A DNA stretch of 64,000 nucleotides from Gavia stellata (GCF_030936135.1 NC_082598.1:50002347-50066346); one strand, 5' to 3'. Shown: positions 13,401 through 26,898, counted from the stretch's first letter. Notes: a model not told the origin generated them from the sequence alone. Translations and numbers: made by a program.

Positions 13401-16400
13401 TCTGAGCAAGTTTGCCTAGTCAGTCTCAATGTAGACACTACCAACTCTAGTCTTAACTCAACAGGCTTGGGTAGGTGGTATGCTCACTAATAAATAGGCA
13501 GGAACAAGTTGCTAGCTGATTAATACTTGTTTGTACATTATTGGTATGAGCAAGGAGATTATAGGGGGACAGCTGTTTGGCTCTTCAGCTAATGTACAGT
13601 GGCTGCTGACAGTCATTCCTTTCTGCATCTTTAACCTTCTCACCCACAGCTGAACGTAGAACATCCCCTCTTGCATGTTGCTGACCTTTTGATCAACAGC
13701 ACTTGCACTTGTGGCTGGGTTTGAGTGGTGAAGGAATGGAGGTGGCAGATGCTGCCACCCTGAAAAGGGCAGATGCTGGGCCAGCATCTTCCCAGAAGCA
13801 CTGGCTAGTTTATACAGTTCACTTCAGACCTAAAACCCGTGGGAAGCTGTAGAATCAATTATAACCTTGGCGTTTTTTTTATTCTTTTAAACCAACAAGA
13901 AAGATCTGCAGAGGGAAAAGTAGCTGAACCAGCCTTAAATGCAGGTCCACTAAATGCCAGAGACAAACTGGAGGGAGATAAGGCATTGACTAGCTAGCCC
14001 ACTGCAGCTATCTCAGCATCTGCACTCTAAATCTGTGGGTTTAAACATAAGAGTTTGCTCTGTTGTGTCAGGACAAGAGAATCTTTCCGTTATTAAACTT
14101 AGTCTACCAATAATAATAAGTATTCATAAACAGGAAAGAATGGGGTTGTACCCACAAGGAAACACCTCATTATTGCCCCTTATGTGCTTGTTACTTTTGC
14201 CCGTTCTGTTTAGCATAACAGCATTCCTGATTCTCCAGAGGGTCTCTGGAACTGTAGTAAACATTTTGTCCTTTCACTCTTCTGCTCAAATGGATTTTAA
14301 AGTAAGCAGTAATAATTCTCTGAATTGCTTGATAGGGTTTTCTTGTTTAGTTGAGTTGCCTTACAAACGTATGGGTTGGTTTGTTTCCAGATTTAATGCA
14401 GTCTAACTTGGAATTTCCCCTTTTGTCAATATTAAAAATGCTTAGTTTAGGATGAGGCCAAGAAAGGGGAGAGGTGGAAGTTGAATAGAAGTGGAAATTT
14501 TTTTTGAAATTTAAAAAATAATCCATACTCAAGTACGAATAGAGAACACTTACCAGGAGCATTAGTAAAGCACTAGTATCTTCTCAGGTGGTGGGTGATG
14601 CTCACAAAATATGTCAGAAGGATACTCCAAAGATCCACTAATGCATATTTGTTGTGGTTGATAATTTTTACAGACCCTTGAGGAATTCACACAAGCAAAT
14701 AATTATGCTGAATTACACTATATGAAAAAAGGGAGACAATTGTAGCAGAAACTCACAGTAACTAGCCAAAGATTTCCCAATAGCAATCAAACAATATAGT
14801 ATTTTTGGAATAGTGGTAGTGCCAGGATTCTTAATAACAGGAAGCCAAAGTTTTATGTACATAATGGTTGTTTATAACAGAGGTGATTTTTAATTAGCAG
14901 ATTATTGATTTGGCCACACTCTTTGATTCTAAAAATCATAGCTCATGTGTACTGTATAGGCAGCTTTTTCTTCATCAATGCTTAGTAGGGGGGATTTTTT
15001 AGATTTTTTTAATTTTTTTTTTTTTAAATTACCACTGTCACTTAATAGTCTCTGATTTTGGTTTCTAAACTACTGGTACACTAATGAGTGTGTGATACCT
15101 CCAGCATTGCCAGAAAATGCAAGTATTTTCACTGGTGTTTTCTTTCTACAGTAGACATCTGTTGCATAAAAATGGTAAATTCTGCTGTTGATGCCATTGT
15201 GCAAAGTGGTGTCATATGTCATGAGTTTCAGCAGAGGTCCAAAAGTCACTTCAGGCAAGTGACATCCCAGGGAATGAGCTAGGCTGATTCCTGAAGACCA
15301 GCTAGATCAGCAGAGCTTCTCAGGGCTTTCACTAAAGCTCTTCACTAGAACAACTCCATCCAGAGGCAGCTTCAGGTAAAGCTCTTTCTAAAGGTGGATT
15401 GCTGAAAGAAATCCTGCTTATGTAGTGGGATCCCGAGAAAGCTGGCAGGCTGTTGATAAGCGAAAGTGGTGAGCAGACTTGGAAATATGTAGTCAAAAGA
15501 TCTGTCTAAGGACTTGGTCATCCAGTCCCAGTATCTGAAAAGTTCATGTATTCCCAGAGAGCTTCAGATACGACACACTCTACAGCTCAGGTCATCATGA
15601 GTCACATTTCCTTGTTGCATACTCTGTAGCTAGGGCTGTGGTGCAGGATGAGATGGCACATTTATTAATATGCATATTCCTCTGATTGGTTTGCCCAATT
15701 TTCAGGCCTGTGGATGGAAAAATTATACCTGCCCGACCTCCCCCACCTAAAGGTGTTCCGGGAAGGCCACCTCCACCAAAACTCTCTGCAGCCAAGACCT
15801 CCTCCCAGAAGGATGCTCTTTCACGATCTACTTCTGACATCGCTTCTGATAAAAAACCCAGCAAGTTCAGACTGGGACCCAAGAGAACAAAAAGTGAAGT
15901 TTTTAAAAATCCAGAACCAGCATTACCTCCTAGACCTAAACCGGGTCATCCTCTCTACAACAAATACATGGTGAGAGTTGAGATACTCTATCTGAGACTG
16001 TTGTTTATAAAACAGTGCTGGTTAAAATAGTAGTGAAAAAGGTAGTAAGGTAGGTTACTATGATGTGTTTTTCAACGTGCATCTATCAGCATAATCTTCC
16101 TTAGAAAATGCTAATAGATAAATAGTAATAAGTACTGTAAGGTAACACTAGAGAAAGCAATATATACATACGAAGTATAGATATATGTGTGCGTGTTTTT
16201 GTGTATATATGTAATTTTTATATAGAGAGAGGTATATATCTCTTTAATGCATAGCTTTTTGGGTTTGGAGATTCTTTTTACAGTCACCAGTTCAGAATTC
16301 TATTACAGCACGTAAAATGAAGCTAAATAATTGCATTTGTATGTTGTTTTTCCTTGTATATGTCCAAATGCTTAAGAAAATTGGGGGAGCATTAGAACTT

Positions 16401-19400
16401 TAAAAGTAGTTTACCTTGCTTAATCAAGCCTGCAAAGAGTGAGGAATGTAACATCACTTATCTTACATTTTCATCCTATCAATGCCATCCCTTTTCATTA
16501 TAAAAATGTTTCTTTTTGGTATTGCATATGTTGTTAGGGAATATTAAATATAAATGGATCAATATTACAGGTAAAAAGGAGAGAGTCTTTCCCTGGTCAG
16601 TGATCAGAGTTGGTGACTGCTTGAACCAGTGCTGTTGTCAAACAAAGCACCCACACAACCGTAGCATGAACAACATCAACATTCAGCATGAAGTGGAAGC
16701 TTTCTGTTGCCTTCTTTTTGATCTTCACTCTTGCATTTAAATCCTTGGTGGAGCAGAGGAGCACAAAAGAGAGAGAAAGATGTATCTAAGTTGATAGTAG
16801 GAACAGCTTTGATATAATGGAAGCATGTTGCTTCCTCTCTGGTGTAGCCACACCTATTTACATAAGAAACATGTGACATATTTTGTAGATGAGATTTTTT
16901 TTCAGTAGCAAATCACTAGTAATTCCCTGCCCTTAAGTGTTACTGTCAATGAAATTTTCTCCCAGGTTGTTTTTAGAGTGCCCTCCATGACAAATGAATA
17001 CATCTCCGTGTCATTGTGTTGCTGAACATCGTGTACTGTATGGTATGATACCAGTTAGGTGGCTAAGACACTTTCAAAGCGGATGAGAACACCTGGGTTT
17101 CTCGAAGTAGCAGTTCATATCACCAGCAGTCCATTCTGAATACCTTCCAAAGGAGCTTGTCCTCTTCCACTGGACTCCTAAATTAGTTACCTGTAGTAGG
17201 TGGTTTAAATAGTTCCATCGTCTGACCGTATTCACTTGCAGTGGGAATTTCAGCTGCTTAGACGTGAAACAAACTTTTCCATTTGCCTCTGTTTCTATTC
17301 AAGCTACCTGTGCCTCATGGAGTTGCCAAGGAAAATTGTCTTCCCAGGAATACTGGAGAACTGTCCTGTAAGGTAAGGCATTTTTTTCTGCCAATAAATA
17401 TTTAATGAGCAAGACTCCTGTTGCGTTAAAGTATCAAGTGCTTTAGGCTTTAAAGGTTACACTGAGAAATGTAATAGTGGTTTATTAAATCCTTGTGTTT
17501 CTTTAAGAAAAACAAAATAACCACCAAACCAAAACCCAATAATGATGATTTGCCTTATAGCACAGGGACATTCTGCTTATGGAGCAGAGCAACAGTAATT
17601 ACTTGGAGTGCCAGAAGGGAGAGGAAATTGGTAAAGTTTCTCTGTCTCATAGGAAGATAATCGCTCCCTTGGCTGAGTATCTGAAAAGTGGGCAAAAGAT
17701 AAGAGAGTAGTTTTATGAAGTGCTGTACATGATGTATCAGTATCATGATGTATCAGTGAATTGGCTTTGACATACGGACTTCAAAGTATTTTCCTCCCTC
17801 TGCTTCTACAGAACATAACCTGTTTTTAGGGCATGACTGCATTAATATTAAATAGCTAGTATAAATTATAGCCATGAGCAGCCTTTTTGATTATTATCAG
17901 AAACCTACATGGCTGAAATAGATTTCTATGCAATCTGTTGTTATCTGTTGTAATTCATATTATTCTGGCCTTCTCTTTGTCCATGTTGGGCTTTTTTGGT
18001 TGTTTTTTTTGTACGCAATGAATTACTTTGAACGTTATTCATGCACAGCGATTGTCATCAGTACAGTCTGAAAATTCCTAGTGGGTGGGATAGAGAAGAT
18101 TTTGAATATAATTTCCCTTTATAAAGATCCCACAACAAAATTGTCATTTCCCCTCAGTGTTACCTTCCTGTAAGCAAAGGCCTAGTGGCTTGCTCACCCC
18201 TCTAAAATGCTTGGCAGTCATCAGATCATAGAATCATAGATGTGCTGCCCCTGCTGAGTGTGCTGGGGAGAGTTGGCCTGGGGTGTTCCCTCCAAGCAAG
18301 GAAGAGTAACTGGCAGCACGCAGTACCAAGCAGCAGTGGAAAATTTGTCCACAACCCTTGCAATGACAGTTGGCATCAATGCTCCAGATTTCTGACCCAC
18401 AGAGATAGCTGAGGCTTTGTCTATTCTGGGAAAAGTTACATGCCTTCCCTTCCCTTTACTGGCTCAAAAGTAGATTTTGGTGAAACGCATTCTGGTTTAC
18501 ACTGGCAAAAGGCATACAGAATTCAGACCCATAGCTGTGTGACCAATACTAACCGTTGCCTCCAAAGGTGATTTCTGACACCAGAACAATGTTGTGTCCA
18601 AAGTCAGAAAATTACTTTCAAAGTACGTAACACAGAATCTCTGTTAGTATCTTCCATGATTTATAAACTACTTGGGTTTATTTGTTGTTGTCAGGATTCA
18701 AACCACCCTCCAAAAGTTTCTGACACAACTGCACCTCATGCTGTAGTCCTGCATGATTTTCCTGCGGGTAAGTAAATGTGAATATTCTGGAAGCTTGTTT
18801 TACTCTGAGACTTTCAAATTGGAATTTTCTTAGGAATTAGAGCTTAAAAATTATGACGAAGCTCAGCCTGCAAGGTCTGTGTGTAGAGTTGTTCAAATCC
18901 ATTGGTTTACCTATAGTTGGGCCAGTCTTTTAGTTAAAGCTAACTGGTTTATCAAGTATAATTAAGACTTTTTAAAAACTCATTCTGGATTTGTCTGTGG
19001 TATTTATATTAAGAAGGTTTTACTTAGAGAAAATCAGTGAGCGTGACAACTACTATTAACTGAAATGATGCTGTCTTACAGAGCATGCTGATGACTTGGA
19101 CCTTCATTCTGGAGACACCGTTTGTCTTTTGGAGAAAATCGATACCGAGTGGTACAAAGGAAAATGTGGGAATCGCACAGGGATATTTCCTGCCAGCTTT
19201 GTTAAAGTAGTTGTATGTAGGCTTTGTATACATTGCTACATAAGATCCTATTGCATTGTTTTTCTGTTTCTATTTTACTATAGCTCCTGTGTGTTTAACT
19301 CTATTCTGTATTTAGATCATCTCTTTTCCCTCTGGGAGCACAGAAGACATATCAACTTGTTTGTATGGTATTAGAAAGATGCTTGATTTGGCATGACCAA

Positions 19401-22400
19401 CTTGTATTATGGGAATTATTTTGCTGTTAATTTGAAGTGAGAAAATCATGGCCCTTACCATATTCTCTTTGTTAACCTAGGTAGTTTCTCAGGATCTACA
19501 AAGCAGATTATTTTTCACAGCTGCATGTAAGAATCAACACGCAGTAAGATGGTTGCTTTTTGTGCCTCCCCCCAGCTCCCCAGCTTCTTTCATTTTCTTG
19601 TCCCTTGAACTGTGCTGGAATCACCACTTTTATAGCCATGTAGTGAACTAGGTCAGGGCAGCAGTTGGGCCCAACGAAACATGTTTTTCTTCTTCCTAGA
19701 GTGTTTTTTTCCCAGCTGGATCAATTCGCATAAGTGGCTTACTAAGTGGCTGCACAAATGGTTGTGCTGGCACAGTGCAAGGAGATTGTGTTGTTGCAAA
19801 TGAGCAGCTTAAAGCAATCCTGTTACTGAATGTGACAGGGTGAAATCTATTGCAAGCCTCAGTCTGAGATGGAAGTCCATTTTGTGGCAGTAGAAAGGGC
19901 CGTTAGGCTATCTACACCAGCCATATGGACATGGAGGAATGCTAAACTGACACCAGGATGCAGTGAAGGTGTATGGCTGGGCATTAAAGATGGTAAAAGT
20001 CTGTGTCAAGCTGGGGCAGCTGGCAGAGATGAGCACTGTTGCTACATGGACAATACCAAGTATTTGGTAACTATCAGAGAGTGTAGGGTGTCTTGTTTAG
20101 TTTGTAATGGTGTTAGTGGAGAAAAATTTTAAGATTTGAGAAGTGCTGAAGAATAAAAACTAGACTTGGGGTTAGTAATAATGGAACCATACTCAAATTC
20201 GTTTCATGAGAAAGATTTGTTAGCTAAATTGATTACCTGCTTCTACACGGACCAGCAATTTAATTTAAAAGCTCTTGTTAGTACTGATGGCTAATAGAAG
20301 ATTTTATGTTAAAGCAGTGGAATGAATATTTGGTGTCAAATTCAGCATTAATACAGATAGATACACCTTCATAAAAGCTAGGGAAGATGTGTTTCAAATT
20401 TCTGTTTTAGCTTTAGAAGGGGGTTACCCTTTGAGTGCAAAAATCTTTTGTTTCAGCAAAACTAAAAAAAGGAAACAGAGTGCAGTACATGAGGCTAATT
20501 TACTGAGTGAATTCTCCTGTTCATTCATGTCAGATCTGATCTTGATACAAGGTCTGTATACAATACACTATAGTTTTACAATATTGAGCTGGGTATTAGC
20601 TTTGGTCTGGACACCTAACAGTAATACATGCTTTTTACTTCCCATAGAACCTTCAGAGCACCACAGATAACCAGCTCCTCTAGCAAGAGCACTGCAAAGA
20701 TTATTTGTCCTAAAAGGCAGCATGATTTCCTCCAGTCCTTCACATAAGCTAATGAAACATTCTTGTTGATTTTTATGGGAACTGGCTCATGCGATAGTGA
20801 GCTGTAACTCAAAGCTCCTCGCCAAGGGTCTCTAGTCTTGTAGTCTATCTCAGAGATCATCCTTTGTGTCACACCAAAAATACAATTGAAGTCCTCTTAT
20901 GATAAAGGTCTTCAATGCCGTCTGTTTGATACAACCATGTATTGATTTTCTAAATTATATTTCTCCGATTCAAGTGAGATCTGTGAGATGTGTTTTTGTT
21001 TGGAGGACAGCTGGCTACCAAAGCCCAGAAAGGATATGTGTAAACAATAATTTTGTCTATTGTGATTATATTGTGCTAATAAATAATAGAGAGCAATTAC
21101 CAGTTGAAAGTTGGGAGCTAAATGCAACAACATGTAGTAGCATCCAGTCTCATATTCTGTCAATCAGTCATGCCACAAGTAGAAACAGTAAACCAGCTTC
21201 GTAACAGAAAACATTAAAGAGTGCTCCTTGTTTGCATGAGATTGAAAAATGAGAAATCAGGCATACAAAACCAAAATCTACATTAATATGGTCATATATC
21301 ATAGCATGCCAGCGACTATGACATGGAGGTCATAACTGGAGCTGATGCTTAGCTGAAAAATAGATTATTTTAACCACTTCCAAGTTTATTGTAGTTATGT
21401 TGCCATGAGCTTGAAATGGAAGATTTCACTTATTTTGTTGTCTTATTAGATTGATGTTCCAGAAGAAGGCAACAGGAAAAAAATACCCTTTTCATCACAA
21501 TGTGTTAAGTGAGTCAGATAAATCTTATTTGCTTTCTCATGTTGATTTACTAGGAAGTAAAAAGATAACTTTGAAGCAGGTGTTATCTGCTCTGAGGTAT
21601 ATGGTTAACAGTTTCTTCACCAAAATATATTTTAAAAATTAAGCTCTCAAAACTGAAAGTTTATGATGTTTTAATAAAAGAGTCATATTCAGGTAAAAAA
21701 AGCCTAAAAACTCACTTCATGGCTTCAAAAAATTGGTAGATCACTTTTATTATAAATGTTTATATAGACATAGTCCCCTTCACTCACTTTCCTTCCTCTT
21801 ACAAGCTCTATTAGAAGAGCATTTCCCATAATTTTTCATGAAAATTGGTTACAGAAACTGTGAACCAATCCGATTAACTTCAGCAGCATTGCACTCTCCT
21901 GTCTTTGCTCCTGGCCGTGTTACTTTCTTCCAGTACCCTCATAAGATGTAACATGGTAGGGCTCCTACTCATTTGACAGAACAAGATAAAACGGGACAGA
22001 ACATAGGTGTACTTTAAGTAGAGAAATCTATCTTGTCTTAAAGTGTATAACTATAGAGGTGAGTCTAAAGTTCCCCAGATCAAATTATCAAAGGTACTTC
22101 AAGAACTTTCATTTCTGATTTGCAAACAACTTGTACTAAGATTTGTGGGAAGGAACAACTTTTCCTGCTGTTTTTACTCGATGTTTTATATGATTTCATA
22201 AATCATTCATTGCAGCAATTAAAGCAAATTCAGTCAGAGGCAGGAGCTAGTATCAATGGGATCGTTCAGTTTGTTCTTCAGATAGAGCTTGACTTGTTTT
22301 AACCGAAACTTTATTTTTAAAAGCTGCTTCTGCAACTAAGAAAGAAACAGAAAGTGCTAGCTCTGTGCTGAAGCTTTTTCAAAGATATGAGTGGGGGACA

Positions 22401-25400
22401 GGGGTGGGAATCAAGCTTCTTACATTGGTTGTATGCTATGATGCTATAGAAAGAACTAAAGCTTATTATCACTTTTTTCCAGCAAAGTATTTCTGATAAA
22501 TCAAAAATCTTATGAGAGTAATTTCTTGAATTTATTTTAATAGTTTATTAAATTATTAAAACTATTTAAGTGAGGAAAAAATTGATTTGCCTTTTCAGTG
22601 TTAGACCAAATTATGTAAAATTTATCGTATGCATTGATGTTTCTTTCTTTGATAGATAATTTATTTCCTCATGCCTATGAAACTGCCATGTATTTGGGAT
22701 TTGGGACAAATACACAACACCCACCCCCCACCCATGTTTGGCTGCATCTAAATTGGATGCTAGCTCAAAAAGATATCAAACTCTTAATAAAAGCATATCA
22801 AGACACTTACTTGGATATGGGCAAAAATATAAAATGGGACAGGTAGCCCAGAAACAAAATGGTATTTTTGTTGTTATTGTTTGGAAGAGAAATAGGGTCT
22901 TATGCAAAATACTGTAACAGCCAGGAATTGGGATGCAGAAGTTGCGTCCAGCTCCTCCAGGGTCCACATTCATCCTGCTCAGAAAGCAGAAATGAGAACC
23001 AGGGCTAGACCCCAATTTTCCACCTGTTCTATCTTCAGTGCATTCTTTCATCATTTTAATTAAAAGATATCAATCTGTATTTTGCACAATGCTGCCTTAT
23101 TATTAAGTGGAAAATAATAATAAATAAGCAAAGTAACTTTCTCGTCTGTTTGTGCAGAGGCCCAAGATGTGTAGCACGATTTGAATATATTGGAGATCAG
23201 AAAGATGAGCTCAGTTTTTCAGAAGGTGAAACTATTATCCTTAAAGAATATGTAAATGAAGAGTGGGCCAAAGGAGAGCTCAGAGGCACATCTGGAATTT
23301 TCCCCTTGAACTTTGTGGAAGTAATTGAAGATCTGCCTGGAACAGGTATGAGTATGTTTGCAAAAATCTTCAAGAACACAGTTTTGTACTGCATGCATAT
23401 AGGCAGCATATAGGAGAAAGGTACAAAAGGACAATGAATGCAGGAAGGAGGTAGAAAAGGAAAAAAGACAGGTAAGAAAAATCAAAAGCAACAGTAGGAC
23501 TTCTTAAGAAGTTATTCTTAATAATAATTTTGAATATCTAAAATGTCAATCATTAGTAACATTTTGAATAGTCATTGCTGCGATTCTAAGTTGTCCTTTA
23601 CTTATGTAGGTACAGGAGCAGCACTGAAGAACAAGGTGGAGGTTTCTTTTTCCCTTCCTCAGGTAATAAAATGTTACAGGTGAGAGACAGAATCTACATA
23701 GCAGTTTCATAGATTTACATAGACTTTCTATTATAATGGCAGATTAGCTGTACAACTTTAAACCTGAATGTAACACAACTCCCACAGCACACAATGCTGC
23801 ATGGGCACATCTTGAATTCTGTCAGTTGGCCTAAACTGATTGGATTCATAGCTTCTGGCAAATTAACATAAGTAAATTTTTACCCTTTGTACTTAGGCAA
23901 ATTCTTGTTAGCTCTATTTTAAGTATTGCTGCAGTGGTCTAATTTTGAATGTATTAATCCTGTCCCCTGCCACCAATGATAAAAAGGAATGTGTCTGAGC
24001 CTAGATGAAATTCTGTGGTAATTGCTGAAATGCCATTCTAGTCTACATCTGCAGTGATACTATTCTATGAGAGAAAGTCAGGACACCCGTGTTCTGTACA
24101 GCTGCTTTCACCAGTATCCATCAGCTTATGGGCTCCATTAACGCTTCTAAAATTAATGCATTTCTTCTGTTCGCTTGAATAGAACAACAGACACTCAGTA
24201 GAGTGGTGTGAAGCACTTCATGATTTTACAGCAGAAACCAAAGACGATTTATCCTTTAAAAAGGGAGACTACATCCAAATACTGGAGCAAGTAGATCCAG
24301 AGTGGTATAGAGGAAGACTGAATGAAAAGGAAGGGATTTTCCCAGCAGTTTTTGTTCAGACCTGCTCAGGTACAGTGCTCTTACTAGATGGCAATTCATT
24401 ATTCCTTGGGTTGTGACAGTCATGACAGTTCTGGGAGAACCCATCTATTCCAGAACCCATCTATTCCATTTTATTAACAAGCCACACACCACCTCAGTCC
24501 TTAATATCCTAAAGCTAAACTAAGCATTGCACCACCCTCTCTAATAATAGCAATATAATCCTGTAGTCAGTAAGTAATCTGGGAGGTGATACAGATTCTG
24601 AGTCAATTTAAAGTGCAGTTTGGGCACAGGCAAAACAGGACCATTGAGCTGCCTTTTTAGTAAGAATTCAGGGGTACAAAAGATGGGGCAGAGCTAGGTT
24701 CTCCCTCAGCTGAAGGGAAACACTGCAGCACAGCCAAAGAGCTGGTGGAGCTGTAAATAACCGTAACTGCTGCATCTTGGCACAGAACTATCGTACTGCC
24801 CTTGGTGAAGCAAGGACTGAATGCTACTTGCTCTCCTTGAGCTTCCATTTGGTCCCCAAATGAATGCAGTCAAAACCATCAGAGGACAGAAAATCGCATT
24901 TTTTCCCCATAGTTTTTGCAAGTAAAGCCATGAGTGAAAGTTGACAGAAAATAAATTCCACCTAACTGGCAAATAGCACATACCGAGTGCTGCTTCACCT
25001 CCACGTACAAAGATGAAAAGAGCTTTTATTAGATATTGTCATTGGAAAGTTCAAGTAAGTGAACTTTAAATTTAGTCCTCTTAGAAGCAGAACCATGGGA
25101 CTATGTTAGTACTGTAAAATGAACTGGTGTCAGTAGAGATTTTTATTCCATTAGGACAGTGAATTTGCTAAGTAGCAGTAGTAATAACATCTGGACACCC
25201 TGTAGCACGCTAGTGGGGAGAAAACAGGAGAATGACAGGAAGCTTCTCCAGAAGCAGAGATTTATTTAATTCCCATCCAAATAACTTGTCTTGTCCATGT
25301 TCTGCAGCCAGGGTAGAGCTGTCACAGTCTCTAGGAGCGAAGAAAGGAAAAGCCAGAGCTCTTTATGATTTTCATGGAGAAAATGAAGATGAGCTTTCCT

Positions 25401-26898
25401 TCAAAGTAAGTACCTCTCTTCTTAGCCCAATTTTCCAAAAGGTCTTATGCTCCTATAAAGAATGCTAAAAAATAGGATTATTCACAGTGAAAGTAGGCTT
25501 TGAACAGGAAAGAACAAAGCACATAGAAGAGGCATAAATACTAACACATTTGATAGCCTCTCAAAAAATTTTTGCCCTTACCACTTCTGTTTCATATTGG
25601 CAAAATCTTTACTGAAGACATTGAAAAGAGGTCAGGAATTGCAGAATTCCTCTGACTTTTCTGATCCAGTAAATGTGACAAAAAAACCAAATGTAATTTT
25701 GCAGTACATTCAGTTCTTGATCAGTTGATATGATCAAGGGAACCTCTTTTTAAACTAGAAAGACAGCAACAAGAAAGAGGGTATAGCAAGAGTGCCAGTG
25801 CTACACTAGTGATGCCTTTAAGGGATACCTAGTACAGCAACATCTCAAAGTTTGGCAGCACAACACATAGTTGCCATGGGAGCAAGGGGAGAAATGAAAT
25901 ACTTGCTGGATGGCCAGATAATACTAAGAATCATGAACAACAAACAGCGTGCCCTTCTAGATTCAAAGTCACGATTTAGGTAACTGTGTCCTCAAAATCA
26001 AGTTTCCGAGAAACAGCAGACTCTCACAGCAGGCCCCAAGTTGTGTTTATCAGCTGGAACACACTATTTTCTCTTTCTAAAGCTAGTAAAATTATTAGTT
26101 TCAGCATTAGCAGCTTGCAATGCTGGAAGGGCAGATGATTCTTTAAAGCAGAAAAGGGGAATGGAGGTACTGGAAGAAAGGTCAGGGCCATGACAGTGCT
26201 TCAGATGAAGGGTGTAGCACAGGACAATGAAAACACAACAAGCATCAAACACAGGAGCTGCAGTTTATTTTTAACAGCTACACTGAGCTACTTAGATGAT
26301 GATTGCTTTCCTTTTTGGGAAAGGAAAGTTTCTAAAGGAAAGAGGAAAGTTTCCAAGTGCTGGAAAATATTGGGACTAAATTTAAAAAAAAAAAAGCTTT
26401 AAAGCATTTGAAGAAAAGAAACCCTCATAACAGAGGAGGGAAACACACACAAATAACAAGAAAGGCAAGGGGCCTGTGAGCCAGCTCTCCAACATACCGA
26501 CCTACCTGCCTACCTACCTGGGGAGCTTAAGCAATGCAAGAAGTTATGCAGCAGTGCTATTTTTTTTCCTTTTGGAAGGCAGTGATTTTTCAGCATAGAC
26601 AAGTATTTACCCTAAGAGAAGCTTCAGCTGATTTTGGCAAACAATCTTGAAGAGATGTAACCAACAGAAGAGACTTCTCTTCTATTTGATTGATATTAAT
26701 TGCTTCTGAGTAACATCAGCTATGCATGCATTAACATTGCACAGTAAACTGTACTGGCTTATGTTACTCCTTCTCTTACAGGCAGGTGATACAATAACAG
26801 AGCTGGAATCCATAGATGAGGACTGGATGAGTGGAGAGATACAAGGGAAGTCTGGGATATTCCCCAAGAACTTTGTTCAGATTTTAAAAACACCATGA
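7477..26898 (+). CDS. SH3D19: SH3D19 (Eve-1), multi-SH3 adaptor, 3' two-thirds of the coding region
   Basis: Coding exons seen: 7477-7584, 10963-11075, 13302-13360, 15706-15970, 17304-17372, 18695-18767, 19082-19212, 21450-21508, 23158-23345, 23610-23662, 24183-24369, 25308-25405 and 26782-26898 (TGA). All have AG/GT borders and phases that join without a break, giving about 505 residues. The start of the protein (roughly 285 residues by comparison with human, 790 aa) lies left of the window. The first exons give a proline-rich linker (RPPPPKGVPGRPPPPK, PALPPRPKPGHPLY) with PxxP ligands for SH3 domains. Four SH3 domains follow: exons 18695+19082 (VVLHDF, EWYKG, GIFPASF), 23158 (ARFEYIG, EEWAKGE, GIFPLNF), 24183 (EALHDF, EWYRGR, GIFPAVF) and 25308+26782 (ARALYDF, EDWMSGE, GIFPKNF). 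The family binds ADAM metalloprotease tails and acts in membrane and cytoskeletal scaffolding. The human protein has a further SH3 domain before these; here its exon looks broken (see 17561-17698). Confidence 0.93.
8868..8913. repeat. Low-complexity T-run and C-rich tract
   Basis: A T-run is followed by C7-8 tracts broken by A and CA in an SH3D19 intron. The complementary strand has four or more G-runs and could form a G-quadruplex. Confidence 0.7.
15706..15970 (+). CDS. SH3D19: SH3D19 proline-rich exon
   Basis: This 265-nt exon completes a split Arg codon and then encodes 88 residues. It holds two RPPPPK-type blocks, a Ser/Thr- and Lys-rich spacer, and the PALPPRPKPGHPLYNKYM end that closely matches the human protein. 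The PxxP blocks are typical SH3 ligands, so they could serve intramolecular or partner binding. The acceptor is TTTTCAG and the donor ATG|GTGAGA. Confidence 0.9.
16160..16250. repeat. TA/TG-rich low-complexity tract
   Basis: Alternating TATATA, TGTGTG and AGAGAG segments form an imperfect purine-pyrimidine microsatellite in the SH3D19 intron after the proline-rich exon. Confidence 0.6.
17561..17698 (+). pseudogene. SH3D19: Decayed SH3-1 exon of SH3D19 (5' splice site lost)
   Basis: Between exons 17304-17372 and 18695-18767 lies a 138-nt (46-codon) stop-free block after a usable acceptor (CCTTATAG). It translates to NYLECQKGEEIGKVSLS followed by RKIIAPLAEYLKS. This lines up with the human segment NYLECQKGEDTGRVHLS..KIITPLDEHLRS, the body of the first human SH3 domain. 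At the expected donor the sequence is AAG|ATAAGA, not GTAAGA, and the next in-frame codons reach a stop. It is one codon shorter than human, and human RGD reads HRD here. Flanking exons are both phase 0, so skipping it keeps the frame. Use of a rare AT donor, or a base error, cannot be excluded from sequence alone. Confidence 0.75.
18695..19212 (+). CDS. SH3D19: SH3D19 SH3 domain encoded by exons 18695-18767 and 19082-19212
   Basis: The two exons (intron 18768-19081, phase 1) together encode an SH3 fold. They give VVLHDF as the ALYDY strand, DDLDLHSGD before the n-Src region, WYKGK for the conserved Trp, and GIFPASFV at the 3-10 helix and last strand. In the predicted bird protein this is the first complete SH3, and the second in the human order. 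All hallmark ligand-groove positions (Trp, Pro and the final aromatic) are present. Confidence 0.9.
23158..23345 (+). CDS. SH3D19: SH3D19 SH3 domain (single exon)
   Basis: A full SH3 domain lies in one 188-nt exon: CVARFEYIGDQKDELSF opens it, EEWAKGEL carries the conserved Trp, and GIFPLNFVEV closes it. The acceptor is TGTGCAG and the donor ACAG|GTATGA. The match to the human domain at the same place is nearly residue for residue. Confidence 0.9.
24183..24369 (+). CDS. SH3D19: SH3D19 SH3 domain (single exon)
   Basis: This 187-nt exon encodes WCEALHDFTAETKDDLSF, then EWYRGRL and GIFPAVFVQTCS, a complete SH3 domain. The preceding 53-nt exon (23610-23662) is a linker that is poorly conserved against human. 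The exon begins with codon AAC directly after the acceptor and ends in phase 1. Confidence 0.9.
25308..26898 (+). CDS. SH3D19: SH3D19 C-terminal SH3 domain, last two coding exons
   Basis: Exon 25308-25405 encodes KARALYDFHGENEDELSFK and exon 26782-26898 encodes AGDTITELES, EDWMSGE and GIFPKNFVQILKTP, then TGA. The intron (25406-26781, phase 0) splits the domain after DELSFK, exactly where the related human domain is split. The protein ends within a few residues of the last SH3 strand, as in human. Confidence 0.9.

Noticed and set aside
18224-18243. ATCATAGAATCATAG motif resembling a CR1 3' tail
   Set aside because: There is no recognisable CR1 body next to it, so it is too short to call.
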